NCBI GenBank assembly: GCA_002423395.1
Contig: DIVZ01000009.1
Location: forward strand, 43,261 to 90,606
Reading direction: 5' to 3'
Length of the DNA stretch: 47,346 nt
Origin: Eubacteriaceae bacterium UBA6119
Lineage (GTDB): Bacteria > Bacillota > Clostridia > Eubacteriales > UBA1433
A program made the translations under genes and the position numbers. How positions within the stretch are numbered: the first letter of the stretch is position 1; each line of letters begins with the position of its first letter. The notes beneath the pieces are model-generated. The model had not been told where the DNA came from, made no database searches, and was given only the letters and a program-made list of their open reading frames with translations. This document shows, in pieces, positions 16,470-24,336 of the stretch.

Positions 16470-16491
16470 AAGGAAGGTTTAATCCTTCCTT
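16470..16491. terminator. Bidirectional terminator between convergent genes
   Basis: AAGGAAGG pairs with CCTTCCTT around TTTAAT, lying between the plus-strand lipoprotein and the minus-strand acetyltransferase. T-runs on either side are short, so strength is uncertain. Confidence 0.65.
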
Positions 16492-16499
16492 TAATTACA

Positions 16500-17000
16500 T
16501 TATTTATCAGCTAAATTTTGCAATGCCTCTTTTTCAAGTCTGTAGGTTGTCCAATCGTCTATGGGGCGTGCGCCGAGCTTTTTGTAAAACTCTATCGACG
16601 GCGTGTTCCAATTAAGCACCGCCCAGTCAAGCCTGCCGCATCCCTGTTCTGCGCATATTTTAGCCAAAACATAAAATATCGCTTTGCCGAAACCTCTGTT
16701 TCGGTATTTTTCTTCTATAAACAAATCCTCAAGATAAATGTTGGCTTTGCCTAAAAAGGTAGAGTAATTGTAAAAATACAGCGCGAAACCTACAGGCTCA
16801 CCTTTATATTCCGCTATAAGCACTTCGGCGCGTTTCTGCTGAAATATAGACTTACTTAGCCCTTCTTCAGTAGCAACCACATCATCACTCATATGCTCAT
16901 ATTTTGCAAGCTGTTTTATAAAATAGAATATAAGGTCTATATCTTTTTCTGATGCATAACGCAGTCTGAAGCTGTCTACTTTTGTATCAAAATATCTCAT
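16500..17000 (-). CDS. GNAT acetyltransferase, diamine/thialysine type
   Basis: 166 residues from the ATG at 17000, behind AGAGGAC on the minus strand; the open frame extends 47 codons further upstream without supporting sequence. The core YLEDLFIEEKYRNRGFGKA is the acetyl-CoA binding motif (R-x-x-G-x-G/A), and GCGRLDWAVLNWNTPSIEFY followed by KKLGA is characteristic of the spermidine/spermine and thialysine N-acetyltransferase group. Substrate is inferred only: a polyamine or lysine analogue. It is probably transcribed alone. Confidence 0.85.
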   Translation of the reverse strand: MRYFDTKVDSFRLRYASEKDIDLIFYFIKQLAKYEHMSDDVVATEEGLSKSIFQQKRAEVLIAEYKGEPVGFALYFYNYSTFLGKANIYLEDLFIEEKYRNRGFGKAIFYVLAKICAEQGCGRLDWAVLNWNTPSIEFYKKLGARPIDDWTTYRLEKEALQNLADK

Positions 17001-17067
17001 AAAAGTCCTCTCTGTTCTTATAAGTCCGCCACAAATAGAATATAATCGTATCATAAATGAAATAAAA

Positions 17068-17099
17068 AAAACAGACATATTATTCAATATGTCTGTTTT
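17068..17099 (-). terminator. Intrinsic terminator of nfnA-nfnB
   Basis: AAAACAGACATATT (17068-17081) and AATATGTCTGTTTT (17086-17099) form a perfect 14-bp stem with a four-base loop. Read on the minus strand it ends in a long T-run, 14 bases after the nfnB stop. Confidence 0.9.
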
Positions 17100-17112
17100 G
17101 ATATGTCTTAAA

Positions 17113-18510
17113 TTATTTTTTTGACTTAATGTACTCGTCAATTGCCGCCGCAGATTGTTTGCCTGCGCCCATAGCGAGTATTACGGTTGCCGCGCCTGTT
17201 ACAGCGTCGCCGCCAGCGAATACGCCCGGGATTGATGTCGCACCAGTCTGTTCGTCCGCGACTATGCCGCCTTTTTTGTTTACTTCAAGGTTAGGCGTGT
17301 TGTCTTTCATAATAGGATTGGGGTTTGTGCCAAGAGCCATTACTACAGCGTCTACATCGAGCGTAAACTCGCTGCCCGGTTTTTCTACAGGTCGCCTTCT
17401 GCCGGAAGCGTCAGGTTCGCCTAAAGTCATTTCTATGCATTCAATGCCGTTAACATAGCCCTTGTCATCGCCGAGTATTTTAGTAGGGTTGATAAGAAGT
17501 TTAAAGTCTATGCCTTCTTCTATTGCGTGATGAACTTCTTCAGCTCTTGCAGGAAGCTCAACCATGCTTCTTCTGTATACTATGTATACTTTTTCCGCTC
17601 CAAGACGCAGAGCGCATCTTGCGGAGTCCATAGCAACATTGCCGCCGCCTACAACAGCCACTTTATTAAATTTCATTATGGGGGTATCGTAATCGTCGCG
17701 GTACGCTTTCATAAGGTTAATTCTGGTTAAGAACTCATTGGCGGAGAATACTCCGTTTAAGTTTTCGCCCGGAATATGCATAAACATCGGAAGACCTGCG
17801 CCTGTGCCGATAAATACTGCTTCGTAACCTTCTTCAAAAAGTTCTTCAACAGTTACTACTTTGCCGCCTAAAACATTAGTTTCAATTTTCACGCCAGCCT
17901 CAACGAGTTTGTCAATTTCAGCCTGAACTATTGCTTTTGGAAGACGGAATTCGGGTATGCCGTATACGAGTACGCCGCCTGTTTTATGGAACGCTTCGAA
18001 TATCGTTACCTCATAGCCCATTTGCGTAAGATCGCCAGCGCATGTAAGCCCTGCCGGACCTGAGCCGATAACGGCTACTTTATGGCCGTTTTTAGCGGGA
18101 GCTTTCGCCTTTTCGTCTATATTTTGCATGTACCAGTCAGCCGCGAAACGCTCAAGTCTGCCTATGCCTACGCTTTCGCCTTTTGCGCTTCGCACGCATT
18201 TTGCTTCACATTGCGTTTCCTGCGGGCAAACGCGTCCGCATACTGCCGGAAGGGAGTTGGTTTCTCTTATTTTTTCATACGCGCCTTTAAAATCTTTATC
18301 TTTTATAAGGCTGATAAAATCAGGTATCTGCACGTTTACGGGGCATCCTTCAATGCAGGGTTTGTTTTTGCAGTTTAAGCATCTTGCCGCCTCGTTAACG
18401 GCCATTTCTTCTGTATAGCCAAGAGCTACTTCGTCAAAGTTTTTGCCTCTTTCTATGGCATCCTGTTCGCGCATAGGCGTTTTTTCTTGTGACATATTCG
18501 GTTTGCTCAT
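17113..18510 (-). CDS. nfnB: NfnB, large subunit of NADH-dependent ferredoxin:NADP+ oxidoreductase
   Basis: 465 residues from the ATG at 18510, which overlaps the nfnA stop by one base (TGATG) and has GGAGGG upstream. Eight N-terminal cysteines (44, 47, 52, 56, 91, 95, 101, 105) fit two [4Fe-4S] clusters. IGSGPAGLTCAGDL is the FAD site and VVGGGNVAMDSARCALRLGA the NADPH site. Alone it resembles the glutamate synthase small subunit, but the adjoining nfnA and the absence of a large subunit point to the bifurcating transhydrogenase, which couples NADH and reduced ferredoxin oxidation to NADP+ reduction. Confidence 0.9.
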   Translation of the reverse strand: MSKPNMSQEKTPMREQDAIERGKNFDEVALGYTEEMAVNEAARCLNCKNKPCIEGCPVNVQIPDFISLIKDKDFKGAYEKIRETNSLPAVCGRVCPQETQCEAKCVRSAKGESVGIGRLERFAADWYMQNIDEKAKAPAKNGHKVAVIGSGPAGLTCAGDLTQMGYEVTIFEAFHKTGGVLVYGIPEFRLPKAIVQAEIDKLVEAGVKIETNVLGGKVVTVEELFEEGYEAVFIGTGAGLPMFMHIPGENLNGVFSANEFLTRINLMKAYRDDYDTPIMKFNKVAVVGGGNVAMDSARCALRLGAEKVYIVYRRSMVELPARAEEVHHAIEEGIDFKLLINPTKILGDDKGYVNGIECIEMTLGEPDASGRRRPVEKPGSEFTLDVDAVVMALGTNPNPIMKDNTPNLEVNKKGGIVADEQTGATSIPGVFAGGDAVTGAATVILAMGAGKQSAAAIDEYIKSKK

Positions 18511-19349
18511 CAGTTCATGCCCTCCATTCTGCATTTGTGTTCTTCAATAGCTTTCGCTTCCTGCGGCTTATACATTGCCGAACGGCGCATCATTTCATCC
18601 CAGTCTACTTGGTGACCGTCAAAATCAGGGCCGTCAACGCATGCGAATTTAGTCTCTCCGCCTACAGTTAAGCGGCATCCGCCGCACATACCCGTGCCGT
18701 CTATCATTATTGGGTTCATGCTTACTATTGTTTTGACATTGAATTTTTTAGTAACGGCTGATACGAATTTCATCATTATGGGAGGACCGAACGTGAATAC
18801 AGCGTCGTAGTTCGGATCGTTAGTTAATATTTCTTCAAGTTCCGTAGTTGTGAAACCTTTTTTGCCGTATGAGCCGTCATCCGTCATTAAATGAAGTCTC
18901 GTGCTTGCGGCTTTCATTTCTTTTTCAAGTATTACTATATCTTTATTTTTAAATCCAGCGATAAGGTCAACTTCAATGCCTTTATCAAAAAAAGCTTTGG
19001 CAGTGGGGTACGCAATAGCGCAGCCGAGTCCACCGCCTACGACTATAACTCTTTTATAGCCTTCCATTTCTGTGGGTTTGCCTAAAGGACCCGCAAAATC
19101 GCTGATAAATTCGCCTTGTTTCTTTTCGCCCAAAAGCATAGTTGTTTTACCTACTTTTTGGAAAATAACTGTAACAGAGCCTGTTTTTTTGTCCCATGCG
19201 GCAATTGTCAGCGGAATGCGTTCGCCTTCTTCATTTACGCGAAGAATTACAAACTGGCCTATTTGAGCTTTAGCGGCAACCCTTGGCGCCTCGATTTCCA
19301 TTAATGTAGTTGTTTGATTGAGGTCTTCTTTTCTGAGTATTTTATACAC
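18510..19349 (-). CDS. nfnA: NfnA, small subunit of NADH-dependent ferredoxin:NADP+ oxidoreductase
   Basis: 279 residues from the GTG at 19349 (VYKILRKEDL), with GGGAG 11 bases upstream; the upstream open codons are not family-like. RIPLTIAAWD is the FAD-binding segment and VVGGGLGCAIAYPTAKA the NAD-binding segment. DGTGMCGGCR plus a later FACVDGP supply Asp and three Cys, the mixed ligand set known for the NfnA [2Fe-2S] cluster. It belongs to the dihydroorotate dehydrogenase electron-transfer subunit family. Cytoplasmic partner of NfnB. Confidence 0.9.
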   Translation of the reverse strand: MYKILRKEDLNQTTTLMEIEAPRVAAKAQIGQFVILRVNEEGERIPLTIAAWDKKTGSVTVIFQKVGKTTMLLGEKKQGEFISDFAGPLGKPTEMEGYKRVIVVGGGLGCAIAYPTAKAFFDKGIEVDLIAGFKNKDIVILEKEMKAASTRLHLMTDDGSYGKKGFTTTELEEILTNDPNYDAVFTFGPPIMMKFVSAVTKKFNVKTIVSMNPIMIDGTGMCGGCRLTVGGETKFACVDGPDFDGHQVDWDEMMRRSAMYKPQEAKAIEEHKCRMEGMN

Positions 19350-19719
19350 AGTTGTTCTCACTCCCTTTTTATGAATAAATATAAAACAAAAATAATTTAA
19401 TATTTCATCAAATAGCATAAAATTAATTTATTAAATAACTTATATTATATAAACTTTTTATCATTTATTGTTTACTTATGTTATAATATCATAAATATTT
19501 ATTGATTTTGTTATAAAAAAGCAAACATATCTTAAAAAAGTTATTATTAAACCATTTTATTTTTATTGATTTAAATTAAGTATAAAATTATTTATATATA
19601 TAAGACTACTGAAGTATTAATAATACCATATAATTTTTAAAAATTAAATATCATATACTGACATAAATTTAACATAATATAAATAATTATACATTTGTTA
19701 TTTTTTAACGGAGGATAAG
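19350..19719. other. AT-rich divergent intergenic region
   Basis: 370 bases between the divergent nfnA and amidohydrolase genes, almost entirely A and T. No conserved reading frame, RNA gene or clear riboswitch was seen. TATAAT at 19482-19487 with a weak TTATCA 18 bases upstream could serve the plus strand. Promoters for both directions must lie here. Confidence 0.6.
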
Positions 19720-20871
19720 ATGTTTACACTTTTTCATAATTGCAATATCTACACCGCGTCGGGGCCTATAATTGAAAACGGCAAACTCTTTGTTGCGAGA
19801 GGCAAAATAAAAGCGTTCGGAAAAGATATTATTGCGCCTGACGGAACAGAGCTGGTTGATTTGAAAGGCTGCAATGTATTGCCCGGTCTTATTGACGCTC
19901 ATTCACATTTAGGCTTGCACGAAGAATGTGTTGGGCTTGTGGGAGATGACACAAATGAAATGACGGACCCCATAACGCCGCAGCTTAGAGCTATTGACGC
20001 AATTAACCCGATGGATGAAGGTTTTACCGACGCTTTATCTGGAGGCGTTACTATTGTAGCTGCCGGTCCAGGCAGCGCGAATGTTTTGGGCGGCACGTTT
20101 GCAGTTATTAAAACATACGGGAAAAGCGTAGATGAGATGGTTGTAAAAGAACCTGCCGCTATGAAATGCGCATTGGGAGAGAACCCCAAACGCGTTTACG
20201 GAAAAGAAAAGAAACTTCCCAGCACGCGTATGGGCACTGCAGCGCTGCTGCGCCAGACGCTTACTGAGGCTGTTGATTACTCAAAGAAAAAAAGCTCAGC
20301 AAGAGCGTCATCCTCGCTTGAGACAAATTTAAAAGCGCAGGCGCTTATGCCCGTGCTTGAAAGACAGATACCATTAAAAGTGCATGCCCACAGAGCGGAC
20401 GACATACTTACTGCTATAAGAATAGCGAAAGAATTTAATATTAATCTTACAATTGACCATTGCACGGAAGGCGACTTGGTTGCGGATATTTTATACCGCG
20501 AAAATTTCCCCGCGATTGTAGGACCTTCGTTTACGTCAAGGTCAAAAGTGGAACTAACGCACAGGACATTTAAAACGGCGGCTGTTTTAAATAAAAAAGG
20601 AATTAAAACGGCTCTTACGACCGACCATCCCGTTACGCCCATTCAGCATTTGATAGTATGCGCCGCTCTTGCTATAAGAGAAGGCATGAGTGAAGCTGAA
20701 GCGTTAAAATCGATAACTTTATATCCGGCGCAGATACTGGGGATAGATAATAGAGTGGGAAGTATCGACATGGATAAAGACGCTGATTTTGTAGTTTTTG
20801 AAGGCGATCCGTTTGATGTGAGAAGCAAAGTTATTGCAACTTACATTGAAGGAAAGAAAGTTTACGGTTGA
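19720..20871 (+). CDS. Amidohydrolase, imidazolonepropionase-like
   Basis: 383 residues. The metal-binding His-x-His is His61/His63 in GLIDAHSHLG; further ligand motifs are VHAHRADD, TIDHCTEGD and TTDHPVTP, and the C terminus has GSIDMDKDADFVVFEGDPFD, the composite beta-sandwich of the family. These enzymes hydrolyse cyclic amides or dipeptides; the exact substrate cannot be read from the sequence. ACGGAGG precedes the ATG. It is a single-gene unit, and the hairpin at 20952 may also act as its terminator. Confidence 0.88.
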   Translation: MFTLFHNCNIYTASGPIIENGKLFVARGKIKAFGKDIIAPDGTELVDLKGCNVLPGLIDAHSHLGLHEECVGLVGDDTNEMTDPITPQLRAIDAINPMDEGFTDALSGGVTIVAAGPGSANVLGGTFAVIKTYGKSVDEMVVKEPAAMKCALGENPKRVYGKEKKLPSTRMGTAALLRQTLTEAVDYSKKKSSARASSSLETNLKAQALMPVLERQIPLKVHAHRADDILTAIRIAKEFNINLTIDHCTEGDLVADILYRENFPAIVGPSFTSRSKVELTHRTFKTAAVLNKKGIKTALTTDHPVTPIQHLIVCAALAIREGMSEAEALKSITLYPAQILGIDNRVGSIDMDKDADFVVFEGDPFDVRSKVIATYIEGKKVYG

Positions 20872-20918
20872 TAGGGTAAAATATATTATAAAATTAATAC
20901 TAAGTTAATAAAATTATG

Positions 20919-20947
20919 TTGCATTTTAATATTATATTTGTTATAAT
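20919..20947 (+). promoter_or_regulatory. Promoter of rpmG-secE-nusG-rplK-rplA
   Basis: TTGCAT (20919-20924), a 17-base spacer and TATAAT (20942-20947). Transcription should start at about 20953-20955, the first bases of the following hairpin. Confidence 0.72.
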
Positions 20948-20951
20948 TTGA

Positions 20952-20991
20952 GCACTAAATTAAAAAAAGGCAAGAGGCCTTTTTTTAGTGC
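20952..20991 (+). promoter_or_regulatory. 5'-terminal hairpin of the rpmG transcript, terminator-like
   Basis: Outer arms GCACTAAA and TTTAGTGC and inner arms AAAAAGGC and GCCTTTTT make one long stem-loop with a few unpaired bases on the 5' side and an AAGAG loop. The promoter lies immediately upstream, so new transcripts would begin with this structure. It could be an attenuator, a 5'-end stabiliser, or the terminator of the upstream amidohydrolase. Confidence 0.6.
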
Positions 20992-21032
20992 CGGAAAATT
21001 TATGGCTTGCAAATGACAATGGAGGTTTAGTT

Positions 21033-21182
21033 ATGAGGGTGAACATCACGCTGGCATGCACGGAATGCAAACAAAGAAATTACACAAGCAGAAAAAACAA
21101 AAAAAATGACCCTGACAGAATAGAACTTGAAAAATACTGTAAGTTCTGCAAAAAACATACAACACATAAAGAAACCAGGTAG
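21033..21182 (+). CDS. rpmG: 50S ribosomal protein L33, zinc type
   Basis: 49 residues from the ATG at 21033, with AATGGAGGT upstream; the open frame extends 15 codons further without support. MRVNITLACTECKQRNYTSRKN (in part) with Cys9/Cys12 and Cys36/Cys39 is the C+ form of L33. The gene precedes secE and nusG, the standard order. L33 sits near the E-site of the large subunit. Confidence 0.97.
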   Translation: MRVNITLACTECKQRNYTSRKNKKNDPDRIELEKYCKFCKKHTTHKETR

Positions 21183-21191
21183 GTTTAAAAA

Positions 21192-21428
21192 ATGAGCAAG
21201 AGTACAGGAAAAAAACCGTCAAGGTTAAGCGCACTTAAAAACGTTCCTAAAAGAGCGGTTAAGTTTTTATCAGGCATGTGGACCGAAGTAAAAAAAATCA
21301 CGTGGCTGTCGAAAAAAGAATTAATTCAGCACACAGGCGTCGTGCTTGGGTTAGTAGTTATAATGGCATTGATTTTTTGGATCGCAGACTCAGGATTGCG
21401 CGCCGCTACATTGCCGTTGTTTAAATAA
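21192..21428 (+). CDS. secE: Protein translocase subunit SecE
   Basis: 78 residues: a basic amphipathic segment (MWTEVKKITWLSKKELIQHT) followed by a single transmembrane helix GVVLGLVVIMALIFWIAD, the minimal SecE design. It clamps the two halves of SecY in the membrane channel. Located between rpmG and nusG as expected. Confidence 0.96.
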   Translation: MSKSTGKKPSRLSALKNVPKRAVKFLSGMWTEVKKITWLSKKELIQHTGVVLGLVVIMALIFWIADSGLRAATLPLFK

Positions 21429-21449
21429 TCAGGCTACAGGTGATAATAT

Positions 21450-21968
21450 ATGGATAGTGAAGCCAAATGGTATGTAGCTCATACTTATTCGGGCTATGAA
21501 AATAAGGTTAAAGACGGCATAGAAGCCGCCGTTGAAAGCAGAAACATGCACAGCCTTATTGAGGAAGTAGTAGTTCCTATGTATGAAGTGGAAGAAACAA
21601 AAGGCGGACAGAGAAAACTTGTTATGAAAAAGGTTTTCCCGGGGTACGTGCTTGTTAAAATGTTTATGACTGATGAAAGCTGGTATGTTGTAAGAAACAC
21701 CAGGGGCGTTACGGGGTTTGTAGGTCCCGGCTCTAAGCCTGTGCCGCTTTCAAATAACGAGCTGCGCTCTCTTGGAATAAGAGACAAGATACCTACTATT
21801 GATATAAAAGTCGGCGATATTGTCAAGGTGCTTTCGGGACCCTTTGAAGGATTTACCGGCGTTGTTGAAGAAATTAATATTGAAAAAAGAAAAATTAAAG
21901 CGAATATATCGATGTTTGGAAGAGAAACTCCGGTTGAACTTGAGTTTCTACAGATATCTAAGATATAG
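21450..21968 (+). CDS. nusG: Transcription termination/antitermination protein NusG
   Basis: 172 residues. The NGN domain opens with KWYVAHTYSGYENKVKDGIE and includes VFPGYVLVKMFMTDESWYVV, then RNTRGVTGFVG; the C-terminal KOW domain is KVGDIVKVLSGPFEGFTGVV. NusG binds RNA polymerase and affects pausing and transcription-translation coupling. AGGTGATAAT lies upstream of the ATG. Confidence 0.98.
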   Translation: MDSEAKWYVAHTYSGYENKVKDGIEAAVESRNMHSLIEEVVVPMYEVEETKGGQRKLVMKKVFPGYVLVKMFMTDESWYVVRNTRGVTGFVGPGSKPVPLSNNELRSLGIRDKIPTIDIKVGDIVKVLSGPFEGFTGVVEEINIEKRKIKANISMFGRETPVELEFLQISKI

Positions 21969-21997
21969 TTCAGCGTATTTCATAGAGGTGAATAATA

Positions 21998-22423
21998 ATG
22001 GCTAAAAAGGTTATAGGATTAGTAAAATTACAAATACCCGCAGGCAAAGCTACTCCTGCACCGCCTGTAGGACCGGCGCTTGGTCAGCACAGCGTAAACA
22101 TAATGGATTTTTGCAAGCAGTTTAACGCAAGAACCGCAGATATGGACGGAATAATAACTCCTGTTGTTATTTCAATATATCAGGATAAATCATTTACGTT
22201 TGTTACAAAAACCCCGCCTGCGGCAGTTTTAATTAAGAAAGAGCTTGCATTAAAAAGCGGTTCGGCAACACCGAATAAAACAAAAGTAGGCGTTTTGTCA
22301 AAAGAAAAGCTTGAAGCAATTGCTAAACTTAAAATGCCTGATTTAAACGCAGCATCGCTTGACGCGGCAAAAAGCATGATAGCCGGCACGGCAAGAAGCA
22401 TGGGCGTTACGGTAGAAGAATAA
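21998..22423 (+). CDS. rplK: 50S ribosomal protein L11
   Basis: 141 residues. The N-terminal domain has IPAGKATPAPPVGPALGQHS (the thiostrepton and release-factor interface) and the C-terminal RNA-binding domain ends AAKSMIAGTARSMGVTVEE. L11 forms the GTPase-associated centre with the L10-L12 stalk. An AGAGGTGA ribosome binding site is present. rplA follows after a structured 74-base gap. Confidence 0.98.
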   Translation: MAKKVIGLVKLQIPAGKATPAPPVGPALGQHSVNIMDFCKQFNARTADMDGIITPVVISIYQDKSFTFVTKTPPAAVLIKKELALKSGSATPNKTKVGVLSKEKLEAIAKLKMPDLNAASLDAAKSMIAGTARSMGVTVEE

Positions 22424-22456
22424 TTATATAAGCAATTTATCCTTTGAGATAAATAA

Positions 22457-22485
22457 GTGGGAGGCGCAAGCCGAATATATACCAC
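22457..22485 (+). promoter_or_regulatory. Candidate L1-binding element in the rplK-rplA gap
   Basis: GTGG (22457-22460) can pair with CCAC (22482-22485), enclosing a GGC-GCAA-GCC hairpin with a GNRA tetraloop and an internal loop of GA against GAATATATA. The GTGGGAGG start resembles elements between rplK and rplA in other Firmicutes where L1 autoregulation is expected. Recognition is from memory of the pattern, without a covariance test. Confidence 0.5.
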
Positions 22486-22497
22486 ATGGAGGAAATA

Positions 22498-23187
22498 ATG
22501 AAAAGAGGAAAAAATTATCTGGAAAAAGCTAAGACAGTCGATAAGCAAAAGCTTTACGATCTGAGCGAAGCGATATCGGTAGTTAAATCAAACGCTACAG
22601 CTAAATTTGATGAAACTATTGAAATGCACATTAAGCTCGGCGTTGACTCAAGACATGCTGATCAGCAGGTTAGAGGAGCGGTTGTCCTGCCTAACGGAAC
22701 AGGCAAAACAGTAAGAGTATTGGTATTTGCAAAAGGGGATAAAGTCAAAGAAGCGCTGACAGCCGGCGCGGATTATGCAGGCGGAGAAGAGCTTGTTGAA
22801 AAAATTCAGAAAGAAAGCTGGTTTGACTTTGATGTTGCTGTTGCAACGCCTGATATGATGGGTATCGTAGGTAAATTGGGACGCGTGCTTGGTCCGAAAG
22901 GTCTTATGCCTAATCCGAAGAGCGGTACTGTATCTATGGATATAACAAGAGCGGTAAACGAAATTAAAGCCGGTAAAGTTGAATACAGACTTGACAAAAC
23001 AAACATTATCCATGTGCCTGTAGGCAAAGCAAGCTTTGAAGCTGAAAAGCTTTCAGAAAATATTGACACATTAATGGACGCTGTCAGAAAAGCAAAACCT
23101 GCGGCTTCAAAAGGTCAGTATTTCAGAAGCGTTACCATTGCAAGCACTATGGGACCCGGAGTTAGAATAAACTCTTCAAAATATTAA
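22498..23187 (+). CDS. rplA: 50S ribosomal protein L1
   Basis: 229 residues from the ATG at 22498, six bases after GGAGG; an in-frame ATG at 22486 lies before that site. AIEMHIKLGVDSRHADQQVRG-type sequence (here ETIEMHIKLGVDSRHADQQ), VLGPKGLMPNPKSGTV and ITIASTMGPGVRIN-type ending identify L1, which forms the mobile stalk at the E-site and often represses its own operon. Confidence 0.98.
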   Translation: MKRGKNYLEKAKTVDKQKLYDLSEAISVVKSNATAKFDETIEMHIKLGVDSRHADQQVRGAVVLPNGTGKTVRVLVFAKGDKVKEALTAGADYAGGEELVEKIQKESWFDFDVAVATPDMMGIVGKLGRVLGPKGLMPNPKSGTVSMDITRAVNEIKAGKVEYRLDKTNIIHVPVGKASFEAEKLSENIDTLMDAVRKAKPAASKGQYFRSVTIASTMGPGVRINSSKY

Positions 23188-23206
23188 TTCGCATTAAATT
23201 AAAATA

Positions 23207-23236
23207 TTGACATAATACTGGGCAATATTATATAAT
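23207..23236 (+). promoter_or_regulatory. Promoter of rplJ-rplL
   Basis: Perfect TTGACA (23207-23212) and perfect TATAAT (23231-23236) separated by 18 bases, 20 bases after the rplA stop. It would drive the L10 leader and rplJ-rplL separately from rplK-rplA. Confidence 0.8.
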
Positions 23237-23249
23237 AAATATGTTATAC

Positions 23250-23343
23250 CGCAGACGGCAGGTAGTAAAGTAAATCCTGTTCAGGTGTAAAAGAGAATGA
23301 TTAATCTAAGCTCTTTTTGCTGTCTGCGAAAAGAGTTTTTTTA
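23250..23343 (+). promoter_or_regulatory. L10 leader RNA: attenuator controlling rplJ-rplL
   Basis: CGCAGACGGCA (23250-23260) pairs with TGCTGTCTGCG (23318-23328). CTCTTTT (23311-23317) can pair either with AAAAGAG upstream (23289-23295) or with AAAAGAG downstream (23329-23335); the downstream pairing is followed by a T-run and makes a terminator whose loop is exactly the 3' arm of the first stem. GGTAGTAAAG just inside the first stem is like the L10-binding part of known leaders. L10-L12 binding is expected to favour termination, as established for Bacillus. Confidence 0.85.
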
Positions 23344-23365
23344 TTTTATATAAAGGAGGGAAAAA

Positions 23366-23893
23366 ATGTCTGCTAATATTGAAAGCAAAAAACAAACGGT
23401 TGCTGAAATAAGCCAGAAATTCAAAAACGCCAAGTCTATAGTTTTAGTTGATTATAAAGGCATAAGCGTTGAAAAAGCTACTATTTTAAGAAATAAAGCA
23501 AGAGACGCCAATATCGACTATAAAGTATATAAAAACACTTTGGCAAGAATAGCGGCAAAAGAAAGCGGATGCGAAGGGTTATGCGACTATTTGGTAGGCT
23601 CTATAGCAATAGCGGTAAGCGATGCTGATCAGATTGCTCCTGCAAAACTTTTAGCCAATTTCATTAAAGAAAACAAGATAATGGAAATTAAAGGCGGGTA
23701 TGTAGACGGCAAAGTATTAAACTCAAAAGAAGTTGAAAGTCTTGCAACTCTTCCAAGCAAAGAAGAACTTGTTGCGAAAATGCTGGGCAGCTTGAAGTCT
23801 CCGCTATACGGACTTGCAAATGTTCTTAACGGAAATATCAGAGGATTGGTTGTTGCGCTCAACGCAATTAAAGAACAAAAACAAAGCGCTTAA
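23366..23893 (+). CDS. rplJ: 50S ribosomal protein L10
   Basis: 175 residues. The N-terminal rRNA-binding domain shows KFKNAKSIVLVDYKGISVEK and YKVYKNTLARIAAKE; the C-terminal helix that carries L7/L12 dimers ends NIRGLVVALNAIKEQK. L10 is the base of the stalk and the ligand of its own leader. AAAGGAGGG precedes the ATG. rplL follows after 50 bases. Confidence 0.98.
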   Translation: MSANIESKKQTVAEISQKFKNAKSIVLVDYKGISVEKATILRNKARDANIDYKVYKNTLARIAAKESGCEGLCDYLVGSIAIAVSDADQIAPAKLLANFIKENKIMEIKGGYVDGKVLNSKEVESLATLPSKEELVAKMLGSLKSPLYGLANVLNGNIRGLVVALNAIKEQKQSA

Positions 23894-23943
23894 AAAATTT
23901 AACTAATTAAAAAAATAATTTAATATTTACGGAGGAAATTATA

Positions 23944-24321
23944 ATGAGTGAAAAAATTCAAAAAATTATAGAAGAAATTAAAGGCATATCAGTACTTGAA
24001 CTTGCAGAATTGGTAAAAGCATTAGAAGAAGAATTCGGCGTTAGCGCGGCAGCTCCTGTAGCAGTAGCGGCGGCAGCTCCAGCAGCGGCAGCAGTTGAAG
24101 AAGAAGAAAAAACAGAATTTGAAGTTGTTTTAAAGGATGCAGGCGCAGAAAAATTAAAAGTTGTTAAAGTAGTAAGAGAACTTACAGGTCTTGCACTCAA
24201 AGAAGCTAAAGACTTAGTAGACGGCGCGCCTTCAACAATAAAAGAAGCCGCAAATAAAGAAGAAGCAGCTAATTTAAAAGCTAAAATTGAAGAAGTCGGC
24301 GGAAAAGTAGAAGTTAAATAA
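23944..24321 (+). CDS. rplL: 50S ribosomal protein L7/L12
   Basis: 125 residues. An N-terminal dimerisation helix (LELAELVKALEEEFGVSAAA), an Ala-rich hinge (PVAVAAAAPAAAAVEEEEK) and a C-terminal factor-binding domain (KLKVVKVVRELTGLALKEAK) are all present. It recruits translational GTPases. ACGGAGG precedes the ATG. In most bacteria rpoB follows; here a strong terminator does. Confidence 0.98.
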   Translation: MSEKIQKIIEEIKGISVLELAELVKALEEEFGVSAAAPVAVAAAAPAAAAVEEEEKTEFEVVLKDAGAEKLKVVKVVRELTGLALKEAKDLVDGAPSTIKEAANKEEAANLKAKIEEVGGKVEVK

Positions 24322-24336
24322 TTTATAAAAATATTC

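Noticed and set aside
17113..18510. Glutamate synthase small subunit
   Set aside because: The overlapping upstream nfnA and the lack of a large-subunit gene favour NfnB.
19620..19719. CTGACA at 19658 as a promoter for the amidohydrolase
   Set aside because: No acceptable -10 box occurs at 16-18 bases spacing; the region is too AT-rich to choose a site by eye.
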